DNA of 11,086 bases, taken from contig JAUQPQ010000054.1 in NCBI GenBank assembly GCA_030550295.1, positions 1 to 11,086 on the forward strand, in the 5' to 3' direction. Each line of letters opens with the position of its first letter. Within the stretch, counting starts at the first letter, position 1. Both the position numbers and the translations under genes were made by a program. This DNA comes from Chloroflexota bacterium (GTDB lineage: Bacteria > Chloroflexota > Dehalococcoidia > SM23-28-2 > HRBIN24). Below the pieces are notes generated by a model. The model did no database searches. It saw only the letters and a program-made list of their open reading frames with translations, and was not told the origin of the DNA. Shown here piece after piece: positions 1 through 6,439 of this stretch.

Positions 1-1
1 T

Positions 2-109
2 TTGGTTATGGCGGGCAGCTTCCAAGGGGCCGGCATCACTAATGCGTTATCTGGTGCGCCGGGAAATCCGCCGGCTGGTAGGCAGATGGCAAAGGCAGTG
101 GTTCCGTAG
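2..109 (+). CDS. Possible 3' end of an upstream gene, unidentified
   Basis: A reading frame open from the left edge ends in TAG at 107-109. It contains the stretch AGSFQGAGITNALSG followed by AGRQMAKAV. This loosely recalls the C-terminal FAD-contacting segment of flavin-dependent oxidoreductases, where a Gly-rich loop is followed by a helix with an SG..AG pattern. The match is too short to assign a family. Another frame (position 3 onward) is also open to about 190 but reads as an Arg-rich shadow that would run into the next gene. The true upstream gene lies mostly outside the window, so this could equally be non-coding spacer. Confidence 0.25.
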   Translation: MVMAGSFQGAGITNALSGAPGNPPAGRQMAKAVVP

Positions 110-138
110 GGCCGGTCTTGAAGAAAGCGAAGGTAGAA

Positions 139-945
139 ATGGACGCCTATATCTGCCTTACATGTGGCGTTCAGCAGGGCCCATCCTCTGAGCCCCCCGG
201 GGAATGCCCCATCTGTGCCGACCCCCGCCAGTACCTAGAGCCACCAGGGGCAAGGTGGGCCACTATGGCCCAGCTTAGAGAGGAGGGGTATCGCATAGTA
301 ATGCGGCCCCTAGAGCCCCGCCTGTGGGGGATTGGGGTAGAGCCATGGATGGGCATAGGTCAAAGGGCCCTCCTTTTACAGGCTGAAGGGGGCAACATCT
401 TATGGGATTGCCTGGGCTTTCTAAATGAGGCAGCGATGGCCCAGATCGGAAGTCTGGGGGGTATAAGGTACATCTGCCCTTCCCACCCCCATTTCTTCGG
501 CGCCATGGCCGAGTGGGCCCAGGCGTTTGGAGCGGTCGTCCTAGTGTGCGAGGCTGACAAGGGCTGGGTGCCGTGGCAGAGCTCCTACGTTAGGTTCTGG
601 CGAGACGTGCTGGAACTAGGCCCAGGGCTCAGGTTGGTCCAGTGCGGGGGCCATTTCCCTGGCAGCGCCGTCCTCTATTGGGCTGAGGGAGCAGAGGGGC
701 GAGGGACGCTGTGCACTTCGGATACCATCATGGTCACAAGGGATAAGCAGCACGTGACCTTTATGTGGAGCTATCCCAATATGGTGCCCCTCTCCCCGAA
801 GGAGGCGATACGCATCGTCAGGCGGGTACGGCACCTACCCTTCGATCGCATCTACGGGGGTTGGTGGGATCGGGTGATATGGCGAGACGGCCGTCGGGCC
901 ATAGAGCGATCCTTGGCACGTTACGTTGCCAAGACCTTAAGTTAG
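139..945 (+). CDS. MBL-fold protein with N-terminal rubredoxin-like zinc ribbon
   Basis: The 268-residue protein starts with two Cys pairs, CLTC (Cys6, Cys9) and CPIC (Cys23, Cys26), spaced like a rubredoxin or zinc-ribbon knuckle that binds one metal ion. The rest resembles a metallo-beta-lactamase fold. SHPHFFGAM (His116, His118) sits where the first metal motif is expected, GGHFPGS (His172) matches the second His site, and TSDT (Asp195) fits the bridging Asp. The usual HxHxDH motif is incomplete: the DH pair is replaced by FF, and the C-terminal position reads GGWW rather than containing an obvious His. The metal centre may therefore be mononuclear, altered or lost. The substrate is unknown. 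ATG at 139 has AAGG five bases upstream and puts the first Cys pair near the N-terminus; an in-frame TTG at 118 would add seven residues. The 3' end overlaps the convergent DUF3237 gene by 9 bp. Confidence 0.82.
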   Translation: MDAYICLTCGVQQGPSSEPPGECPICADPRQYLEPPGARWATMAQLREEGYRIVMRPLEPRLWGIGVEPWMGIGQRALLLQAEGGNILWDCLGFLNEAAMAQIGSLGGIRYICPSHPHFFGAMAEWAQAFGAVVLVCEADKGWVPWQSSYVRFWRDVLELGPGLRLVQCGGHFPGSAVLYWAEGAEGRGTLCTSDTIMVTRDKQHVTFMWSYPNMVPLSPKEAIRIVRRVRHLPFDRIYGGWWDRVIWRDGRRAIERSLARYVAKTLS

Positions 946-1395
946 GGCAAAGACTCTGTACCTTACCCCTCCAGGAATGGCATATCCCACCCCTACGCCC
1001 ACAATCTTGTTTAGCCACAGGTAGTCCTGGTGGGCCGTCTCGAAGAAGGGTGCGGTGTAGAAATAGTACTCAGCTCGTGGAGGTTCCTGGCCCACCGCCA
1101 GGGAGGCCATCACCTTACTGAGGGGGTGAAGAAGGCCTCTATAAGTCACGTAAATGAGGGCCCCATCGTCGGTGCGCAGGGTGATGCGCACATCTAACTC
1201 GCCTACATCGTCGGGACGCTGAAGGAACCAATCGCCTCCTCCAGGGAGGACCTCTCCTCTGAGCCTAGGCCCCTCAAAGCGGCCTCCTCGCACATAGAAG
1301 ATGTTTCGCCCTCCCCGGGGTCCTTCCCCTATCTGTTGAGGCGCCTCCAGCGTCACGTCCACCTCATATAAGAACTCCAGGCGTGGCTCTTGCAT
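937..1395 (-). CDS. DUF3237 family protein (UPF0311-like)
   Basis: The 152-residue protein matches the pattern of the DUF3237 family over its whole length. It has an N-terminal strand with a V.V..P..IG segment, a GGRNIFYVRGGRFEGP block, then LRGEVLPGGGDW, a RPDDVGELDVRITLRTDDGALI block and a YVTYRG strand. The Thr-Asp-Asp-Gly turn and the Gly-Gly-Asp-Trp turn are the most recognisable parts. Family members are small, probably barrel-like cytoplasmic proteins with no agreed biochemical role, so no function is assigned. No signal peptide or membrane segment is seen. The ATG start is supported by GGAGG at 1405-1409, nine bases upstream. It diverges from the flavin-reductase-like gene and converges on the MBL-fold gene, so it is probably a single-gene transcript. 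Confidence 0.85.
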   Translation of the reverse strand: MQEPRLEFLYEVDVTLEAPQQIGEGPRGGRNIFYVRGGRFEGPRLRGEVLPGGGDWFLQRPDDVGELDVRITLRTDDGALIYVTYRGLLHPLSKVMASLAVGQEPPRAEYYFYTAPFFETAHQDYLWLNKIVGVGVGYAIPGGVRYRVFALT

Positions 1396-1425
1396 CCTTC
1401 TCTTCCTCCGTAAGAGACCTTGCCC

Positions 1426-1432
1426 TATTATA
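1426..1432. promoter_or_regulatory. Putative bidirectional -10 element between two divergent genes
   Basis: The 7-mer TATTATA reads TATAAT on the minus strand (1427-1432), a perfect sigma-70 -10 hexamer. On the plus strand it reads TATTAT (1426-1431). A minus-strand start near 1420 would give DUF3237 a leader of about 25 nt that contains its GGAGG site. A plus-strand start near 1438 would make the flavin-reductase mRNA almost leaderless at ATG 1441. No convincing -35 hexamer is visible in either direction, so the call rests on the -10 match and the geometry. Confidence 0.4.
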
Positions 1433-1440
1433 ACCCTGAA

Positions 1441-2001
1441 ATGCAGCTTGAGGGCCAGCCAGACATATTGAGTTATTTCTGGGGGCCCTTAATGGCTGTT
1501 GGCGCCTCTTGGGGTAGCGAAGTCAACGCCCACATATCTGTTTCCGTTTTGGGGGCCTCCATCGTACCTGACAAGCCCCGTCTTCTTTGTGTCATTTACA
1601 AGCACAACTACACTCATGATATGGTGCTGCAGTCAGGGCACCTGAGCATAAGCATCTTGGCGCCTGATCAGCTCTTTCTGATCCCCCTTCTTGGTCTCCG
1701 TTCCCGGCGCGAGGCCCAAGATAAGATGGCCGGGGTGTCCTTTTTTCTCACCCCCTCAGGAGATCCGGTGATAGATGGCTGCGTAGGATGGCTTCAGTGC
1801 CACGTTTTACGGACATGGGAGCTGGGAGACGCAACGTGTTTTCTCACCGCCGTAAGTGAGCGGCACCGCCTTCGTAATCGATCGCCGTTATGGTGGAACC
1901 AGGTCCGTCCTTCCCTCCCTTCTGAGTGGCTCGAGCAGTGGGAAGTGAAACTGGCCAGAAATATAGAGCTGTCACGCAGGCTAATGGTCTGGGTTAGATA
2001 G
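1441..2001 (+). CDS. Flavin-reductase-like FMN-binding split-barrel protein
   Basis: This protein of 186 residues resembles the flavin reductase-like domain, an FMN-binding split barrel. It has an early strand PLMAVGASWG, then a conserved-type segment with N-A-H-I-S-V-S-V-L and a P-D-K-P-R-L-L-C-V strand where FMN phosphate and ring contacts lie in relatives. A later SGHLSISIL strand is also typical, since family members often carry NFV.N.L there. A central V-I-D-G-C-V-G-W-L-Q-C-H-V segment fits the second half of the barrel. Members use FMN in NAD(P)H-dependent reduction or as diflavin/FMN carriers; the partner here is unknown. ATG 1441 lacks a clear Shine-Dalgarno site; an in-frame TTG at 1420 would add seven residues. 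The last 21 bp overlap the convergent cobU. The adjacency to B12 genes is suggestive, because flavin reductases supply electrons for cobalt reduction, but the opposite strand argues against simple co-expression. Confidence 0.75.
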   Translation: MQLEGQPDILSYFWGPLMAVGASWGSEVNAHISVSVLGASIVPDKPRLLCVIYKHNYTHDMVLQSGHLSISILAPDQLFLIPLLGLRSRREAQDKMAGVSFFLTPSGDPVIDGCVGWLQCHVLRTWELGDATCFLTAVSERHRLRNRSPLWWNQVRPSLPSEWLEQWEVKLARNIELSRRLMVWVR

Positions 2002-2574
2002 AGGGTATTGCATAGGGAGTGGCCCTTTAACAGCCAAGGGGATTCCCGCCACCATTAGGACTACATGCTGGGCCTTATAGGCAAGCACCTGGTTCACTTC
2101 CCCTAACACGTCACGATAAAGACGGGAAAGATAAGAGTCGGGCACCAGGCCAAGCCCCACCTCGTTCGTCACCACTATAAGGTACAAGGCAAAATCCTCT
2201 GAGAGGGAGCAGAGTGTCTCAACTTCTGCATGGGCAGCGCTACGTACTATATCTGATCTCTTCGCCTCCGGGGGATCATCTTGCAGGGCGTAATGATGGA
2301 AAAGGTTGCCCAGCCACACGGACATACAGTCTAGGACAACCACCGAGTTTTTGGGCACACCATTTCTTAGGGCTTTTGATATCTCTAGCGGCTCTTCTAT
2401 CGTTATCCAATCTTGAGGCCGTGTCTCCCTGTGACGACGTATTCGTTGGGCCATCTCTTCGTCTATCGGCACGGCAGTAGCCAGGAAGACGACCTGGCTT
2501 CCTAAGGACTGGGCGAGGGCCACAGCATAAGCCGACTTTCCGCTACGTGCCCCACCGGTTATGAGTACGATCAT
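1981..2574 (-). CDS. cobU: Adenosylcobinamide kinase / adenosylcobinamide-phosphate guanylyltransferase
   Basis: CobU (CobP) phosphorylates adenosylcobinamide and then transfers GMP to give adenosyl-GDP-cobinamide, the activated donor used by CobS. The 197-residue length is normal for the family. The Walker A loop GGARSGKS is at residues 7-14. The R-H-R-E-T-R-P segment carries His48, matching the histidine that forms the covalent GMP intermediate in characterised CobU. VVLDC near residue 82 is the Walker B-like strand followed by W-L-G-N. The V-T-N-E-V-G-x-G-x-V-P motif and the Y-R-D-x-x-G-x-x-N-Q segment are diagnostic of the family. It is the last gene of the minus-strand operon, and its ATG overlaps the cobS stop in TAATG, implying translational coupling. 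Its 3' end overlaps the flavin-reductase-like gene by 21 bp. Confidence 0.96.
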   Translation of the reverse strand: MIVLITGGARSGKSAYAVALAQSLGSQVVFLATAVPIDEEMAQRIRRHRETRPQDWITIEEPLEISKALRNGVPKNSVVVLDCMSVWLGNLFHHYALQDDPPEAKRSDIVRSAAHAEVETLCSLSEDFALYLIVVTNEVGLGLVPDSYLSRLYRDVLGEVNQVLAYKAQHVVLMVAGIPLAVKGPLPMQYPLSNPDH

Positions 2575-3338
2575 TAGGCCAACCAGCCCCTTTCCACCGA
2601 AGTGGCGCAGAGTAGGAGGACGGTGGTTTCGGCCATCTCAACGCATGCTCCAAGGACGTCGCCGGTAACTCCCCCTAGGCGCCTAAGGGCAAGGAGGGCT
2701 ATTCCCCCGCTTGCTACAATAGCTCCCCCTGCTAAAACGGGGCCCATGGGGGAGAAGATGGCCAAAGGTACAGCACTTACGGCCGCCCCAGCGGCTAAGG
2801 CAGGCAGCAATTCTAGCCGGTGGGCCACGGAAGCGCCAAGGCCAGCTTGGCGGGCTAAAGGGAAGAGGGCCATTACAGGTAGCACAGCCCCACGGGCCAG
2901 ACAGGGGCCTAGCAATAAAGCCCCCGTCCTTAACCTTCCGTCCATTTCTACCAGGGCGGCCCATTTTAGGAGAAGGATCAACGTGACGGCAGCGGCGCCA
3001 AATGCCCCTATCCTGGGGTCGGCCATGGCCTCGAGACGGCGTGTCCGCTCCCCAGTGGTTAGGAGGCCGTCAACTGAATCAGCCAGGCCGTCCAGGTGGA
3101 GGCCACCAGTGATGATTGCCCAGGCTACTACCGTTAGGGCAGACCTAGGGATATCGGGTAAAGCCTGGCCCACAAGCCAATCCCAGCCCCATATGAGCCC
3201 CCCTATGATTCCGCCAGCCAAAGGGAACGCCAAAGCCGTTATCCCAGCGGGAGTGACAAGAGGGCGCTGCCCCACAGGTAGCACCGTAAGCAGGGCCAAT
3301 GAGTCTAGGACCGAGGCTAAGGCCCTACGTGCGGTCAT
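2574..3338 (-). CDS. cobS: Adenosylcobinamide-GDP ribazoletransferase (cobalamin synthase)
   Basis: CobS is an integral membrane enzyme that joins adenosyl-GDP-cobinamide to alpha-ribazole (or its phosphate) to give adenosylcobalamin (phosphate). The translation is rich in Ala, Leu and Gly hydrophobic stretches, consistent with several membrane helices. The signature GGLHLDGLADSVDGL, with its paired acidic D-G-x-A-D-x-x-D residues, is the family's metal and substrate motif. It is followed by DPRIGAFGAAAV, also diagnostic. The start is set at ATG 3338 (254 residues), which has GAGG and GGAG upstream and leaves a normal N-terminus leading into LLTVLPVG. A TTG at 3356 would add six residues. It overlaps cobT by 14 bp upstream and cobU by 1 bp downstream, placing it mid-operon between the enzymes that make its two substrates. 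Confidence 0.95.
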   Translation of the reverse strand: MTARRALASVLDSLALLTVLPVGQRPLVTPAGITALAFPLAGGIIGGLIWGWDWLVGQALPDIPRSALTVVAWAIITGGLHLDGLADSVDGLLTTGERTRRLEAMADPRIGAFGAAAVTLILLLKWAALVEMDGRLRTGALLLGPCLARGAVLPVMALFPLARQAGLGASVAHRLELLPALAAGAAVSAVPLAIFSPMGPVLAGGAIVASGGIALLALRRLGGVTGDVLGACVEMAETTVLLLCATSVERGWLA

Positions 3339-4383
3339 CCACTCCGGCCTCTTCAAAAGTGGCCATCTCGTTCACGATGGCCAAGGCGGCGTCTATCAGG
3401 TGCATGGCTAGGCAGGCCCCCGTTCCTTCTCCCAGCCTCATGTCCAAGTCCAACAGGGGCTGTAAGCCTATGGCGTTCAGGACATGGGCGTGCCCAGGCT
3501 CCGCCGAGCGATGGGAAGCGAGGATGAAGTGACGGGCTTCAGGGCACAGACGCACTGCCAGCAACGCTGCGGCCCCCGCTATGAAGCCATCTAGCACTAT
3601 AGGCACCCTTCTACTTGCTCCTCCCAGGATTACGCCCGCAAGGCCCCCTATCTCATATCCTCCCACCTTCGCTAGAACGTCTATGGGATCTGAAGGGTCG
3701 GGCTGGTGAAGGGCAAGGGCAGACTCAATGAGCGCCACCTTCCGTCGCCAGCCATCGTCATCTAGGCCGGTGCCCCGTCCTGTCACCTCGCTGGCAGGCA
3801 GGCCAGTCAGGGCGGCAGTGATGGCGCTGGCCGCCGTAGTATTGCCGATGCCCATATCGCCAGTAGCGAGGAGCTGGGCGCCTCTCTCGATCTCTTGCTC
3901 GGCTATCTCTATTCCCGTCAGGATGGCCTGTTCCGCCTCTTTTCTTGTCATGGCTGGCTCTCTGGCCATATTGCGTGTGCCCCACCCCAGCTTACGTACT
4001 AAGAGGCCCTCTATCTCCGCCAATTCGGCCATTACTCCCATGTCTACCACCACCACTTTGGCCCGGGCTTGGCGGGCTAAGACGTTGATGGCTGCACCCC
4101 CTCGAAGGAAGTTGAGCACCATCTGCGATGTCACCCGTTGGGGATAGGCGGAGACCCCTTCCTGGGCTACGCCATGGTCGCTAGCCATCAGGATTACGGT
4201 GCGCTGGGAGAGAGCGCCCCCTGTCTGGCCCGTGATTCCGGCCAGCCATACTGCTAACTCTTCCAAACGGCCCAGGCTACCAGGAGGCTTAGTCAGGCGG
4301 TCTAAACGCCGCCTTGTCCGCTCCATGGCGTCTTGGTCTGGCATGGCGATGCGCTTTATTGCGTCCTGTAATACTTCACTCAT
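3325..4383 (-). CDS. cobT: Nicotinate-nucleotide--dimethylbenzimidazole phosphoribosyltransferase
   Basis: CobT transfers phosphoribose from nicotinate mononucleotide to the lower-ligand base, usually 5,6-dimethylbenzimidazole, giving alpha-ribazole phosphate for nucleotide-loop assembly. The 352-residue length matches the family. The N-terminal LTKPPGSLGRLEELA block is a strong CobT signature. The central blocks H-G-V-A-x-E-G-V-S-A-Y-P and G-D-M-G-I-G-N-T-T-A-A-S-A, with S-H-R-S-A-E-P-G-H further on, line the active site in relatives. The C-terminal RLGEGTGA supplies the proposed catalytic Glu (residue 319 from this start), close to Glu317 of the Salmonella enzyme. ATG 4383 has GGGAGG five bases upstream, so it is preferred over the GTG six bases earlier. 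Its start overlaps the end of cobD by 8 bp. Base preference cannot be read from sequence alone; no bluB is visible here. Confidence 0.96.
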   Translation of the reverse strand: MSEVLQDAIKRIAMPDQDAMERTRRRLDRLTKPPGSLGRLEELAVWLAGITGQTGGALSQRTVILMASDHGVAQEGVSAYPQRVTSQMVLNFLRGGAAINVLARQARAKVVVVDMGVMAELAEIEGLLVRKLGWGTRNMAREPAMTRKEAEQAILTGIEIAEQEIERGAQLLATGDMGIGNTTAASAITAALTGLPASEVTGRGTGLDDDGWRRKVALIESALALHQPDPSDPIDVLAKVGGYEIGGLAGVILGGASRRVPIVLDGFIAGAAALLAVRLCPEARHFILASHRSAEPGHAHVLNAIGLQPLLDLDMRLGEGTGACLAMHLIDAALAIVNEMATFEEAGVDDRT

Positions 4384-5476
4384 GAGCACCTCCCAGCTGA
4401 TCGTTCCAGCTAGCAGCGAAGGCCTCCAGCACCCTTTCTACATGTTGGGGATGGGGGACAGCTACTCTCACGTACTGGGGGAGGCCAAAGGAGGTGCAGT
4501 CGCGCACGCACACCCCTCTCTTCAGCAGGCGCCGACGGAAAGAGGAGGCATCTGCCACTTCCACAAGTAAGAAGTTGGCTGCCCCTTCTACAACCCTCAT
4601 CCCCAACGCCCTCAGGCCCCCCGCTAGTGCCCTCTTGGCTTCAGCAGTGATGCGTCGCACGTGCGACAGGTGTTCCTCTGCCTCGGCACAGGCTATACCC
4701 ACGGCCTCGGCGAAGGCGTTCACGCTCCAAGGCGGCTGATGGGCACGCACTATGCTCAGCAGCTCTGGCCTGCCCAAGAGGTACCCTAAGCGTATTCCCG
4801 CCACCGAAAAGGCCTTAGTCAAGGAACGGATCGCTAGAATGTGGCCGTCTCGCACAAGCTCTGACGAATCCCAGGCCTCCTCTACAAAGTCTATGAAAGC
4901 CTCGTCTAAGGCCAAGATGGTGTTGGGCAGGGCGCTAACAAGGCACATTACTTCCTCGCGGCCCAGGTAGACCCCTGTAGGGTTATTAGGGCAGCAGAGG
5001 AACAAGAGACGGGGACGAATTTGCCTCAGCCTATCTAGGGCTTGCCCTAAGTCCCACCGCAACTCTTTCTCCAGGCTGGCAACGATCTTAAAGACTCGTG
5101 CCCTGCAGGCGCGTGCTGCCCGCTCGTACTCCCCAAAGGTAGGGCAGAAGATGGCGATCCTATCGCCAGGGTCAATGAGGGCCTGACAGAGGAGGAAAAT
5201 AAGTTCGCTAGCACCGTTGCCTGGAAGCACCCAGTCCTCGCCCACGTTATGGCGTTGGGCCAGTGCTGCCCGCAAGCGGCGATAGCTAGGCTCTGGATAG
5301 GTAACGTAGTCGCACGAGGCCAAAGCCCTCCTCACCGAAGGCGGCGGAGGCAAGGGAGCTAAGTTCTGGCTTAAATCCAACACGATGGACGGGTCAACCC
5401 TGAGAGCTTCAGCCTCCTGTGGGTCCAGTCCGCCGTGCTGAGTTAACTGGATCTTCCTTTTTCTCGCCCAAACCAT
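4376..5476 (-). CDS. cobD: Threonine-phosphate decarboxylase (PLP-dependent, CobD/CobC type)
   Basis: The predicted enzyme decarboxylates L-threonine O-3-phosphate to (R)-1-amino-2-propanol O-2-phosphate, the linker that CbiB attaches to cobyric acid. It is a fold-type I PLP protein of 366 residues. The N-terminal QHGG is characteristic of CobD. CPNNPTG (near residues 162-168), ALDEAF and the SLTKAFSVAGIRLGY block with the Schiff-base Lys (about residue 221) form the PLP site, and a late RV.VP segment with Arg fits the substrate carboxylate or phosphate region. The usual D-x-S-A-N-I-N-P-L-G near the N-terminus is altered to DLSQNLAPLPPPP, a small divergence. HisC is the main alternative; the operon position between cbiB and cobT favours CobD. 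ATG 5476 is chosen, though an in-frame GTG at 5488 is possible; both overlap the 3' end of cbiB (34 or 46 bp). Confidence 0.92.
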   Translation of the reverse strand: MVWARKRKIQLTQHGGLDPQEAEALRVDPSIVLDLSQNLAPLPPPPSVRRALASCDYVTYPEPSYRRLRAALAQRHNVGEDWVLPGNGASELIFLLCQALIDPGDRIAIFCPTFGEYERAARACRARVFKIVASLEKELRWDLGQALDRLRQIRPRLLFLCCPNNPTGVYLGREEVMCLVSALPNTILALDEAFIDFVEEAWDSSELVRDGHILAIRSLTKAFSVAGIRLGYLLGRPELLSIVRAHQPPWSVNAFAEAVGIACAEAEEHLSHVRRITAEAKRALAGGLRALGMRVVEGAANFLLVEVADASSFRRRLLKRGVCVRDCTSFGLPQYVRVAVPHPQHVERVLEAFAASWNDQLGGAHE

Positions 5477-6378
5477 CCTTTGGCCCACAGCAGAACGGTC
5501 ATTAACGCTGCGCCCAAAGCTGCCACACGCCGGACTACAGCGATCCCCTCGTCCAATAGGCTAGGTGCTAGGGCGCGACGCGGAAGGCCGAGACGATAAT
5601 GGCCTACCTTCTCCAGCTCCACTCCTAAGGCGCCAGCAAGGGCTGCCATCGTCCAGCCGGCGTTAGGGCTCTCCGTTCGGGCATGCTGGGCTAAGGCGAT
5701 GGTTATGGCCTGCCGCAGCTTCCCCGAGGCAAGGGCCAACAGGAAGGCCCCTAGCCGTGCAGGTATGAGGTTGGCCAGATCGTCAAGGCGGGCTGCCCCC
5801 TTGCCCCAGAACTCGTAAGGCCCATGATACCCCCACATGGCGTCTAGAGTGTTTATCGTCCTGTACACGAGTGCCCCCTCTGTCCCCCACATCAGGTAAT
5901 AAAGCCAGGGAGCCAAGAAGGCATCAGTAGTGTTTTCCGCCAGGGACTCCAGCCCGGCCGAGACGAGATGCGCCTCGTCCAGATGTGTGGTGTCACGGCT
6001 CACCAGGGATCGGGCCTTTATCCGCGCCCTCTCCAGCTCCCCTTCTCTGAGGAGGCAGGCGAGGCCTTCTGCCTCGCCCAAAAGGGCTCTGACAGCGAAG
6101 GAGCTCTTAAAAAGGGCGGCTTCAACTATCATCCCGATGCATGGAGTCCGGCGCAGCAGACGCAGAGTTTTTCTAGCCGATAGTCCTACTGCCAAGGGCA
6201 GAGCTAGGGCAACTAGGGCGCCGAGAAGGAGTTGCCCCCTAGCAGGGAGCTTACGCCCTATACCCTCCAAAACCGATGCTGCCTGTCCCACCCAAGCTGT
6301 AGGGTGAAGGGACGTTGGCGGCTCGCCCACTAGGGCATCCGCCAACACCGCCAAGATGAAGACGGCCAGACGGTGCAT
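5443..6378 (-). CDS. cbiB: Adenosylcobinamide-phosphate synthase
   Basis: CbiB (Pseudomonas CobD) is a membrane enzyme that condenses adenosylcobyric acid with aminopropanol phosphate (or aminopropanol) to make adenosylcobinamide phosphate. The 311-residue protein begins with a hydrophobic helix containing D-A-L-V-G-E-P-P and then HPTAWVG, the classic N-terminal signature. Further diagnostic segments are ESLAENTTDAFLAPWLYY (about 144-161), INTLDAMWGYHGPYEFWGKG and ARLDDLANLIPARL (about 175-209), and a SPNAGWTMAALAGALGVELEK block. Hydrophobic stretches near 1-17, 48-66 and close to the C-terminus support membrane location. The ATG at 6378 has only a weak purine-rich site (GATGGG) upstream. A 61-bp gap, the only real spacer in the operon, separates it from cobQ. 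Its 3' end overlaps the start of cobD, the gene for the enzyme that supplies its second substrate. Confidence 0.95.
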   Translation of the reverse strand: MHRLAVFILAVLADALVGEPPTSLHPTAWVGQAASVLEGIGRKLPARGQLLLGALVALALPLAVGLSARKTLRLLRRTPCIGMIVEAALFKSSFAVRALLGEAEGLACLLREGELERARIKARSLVSRDTTHLDEAHLVSAGLESLAENTTDAFLAPWLYYLMWGTEGALVYRTINTLDAMWGYHGPYEFWGKGAARLDDLANLIPARLGAFLLALASGKLRQAITIALAQHARTESPNAGWTMAALAGALGVELEKVGHYRLGLPRRALAPSLLDEGIAVVRRVAALGAALMTVLLWAKGWFGREKGRSS

Positions 6379-6439
6379 CTGGGCCCATCATAGGCGCGAT
6401 GATGACCACAGGCCAAGGCCTCACCCCTTTGGCACTTAC

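Noticed and set aside
2602..3411. Long plus-strand open frame (269 codons) opposite cobS
   Set aside because: It lies antisense to a clear CobS gene, its translation is Arg/Pro/Ala/Thr-rich low-complexity with no motif, and it is explained by the GC-skewed third positions of cobS.
4376..5476. Histidinol-phosphate aminotransferase (HisC) for the PLP enzyme
   Set aside because: The fold is shared, but the QHGG N-terminus and the position between cbiB and cobT favour threonine-phosphate decarboxylase.
6386..6404. Inverted repeat CATCAT / ATGATG in the cobQ-cbiB gap as a terminator or operator
   Set aside because: Only six weak base pairs, no U-run on the minus strand, and termination there would cut off the rest of the operon.
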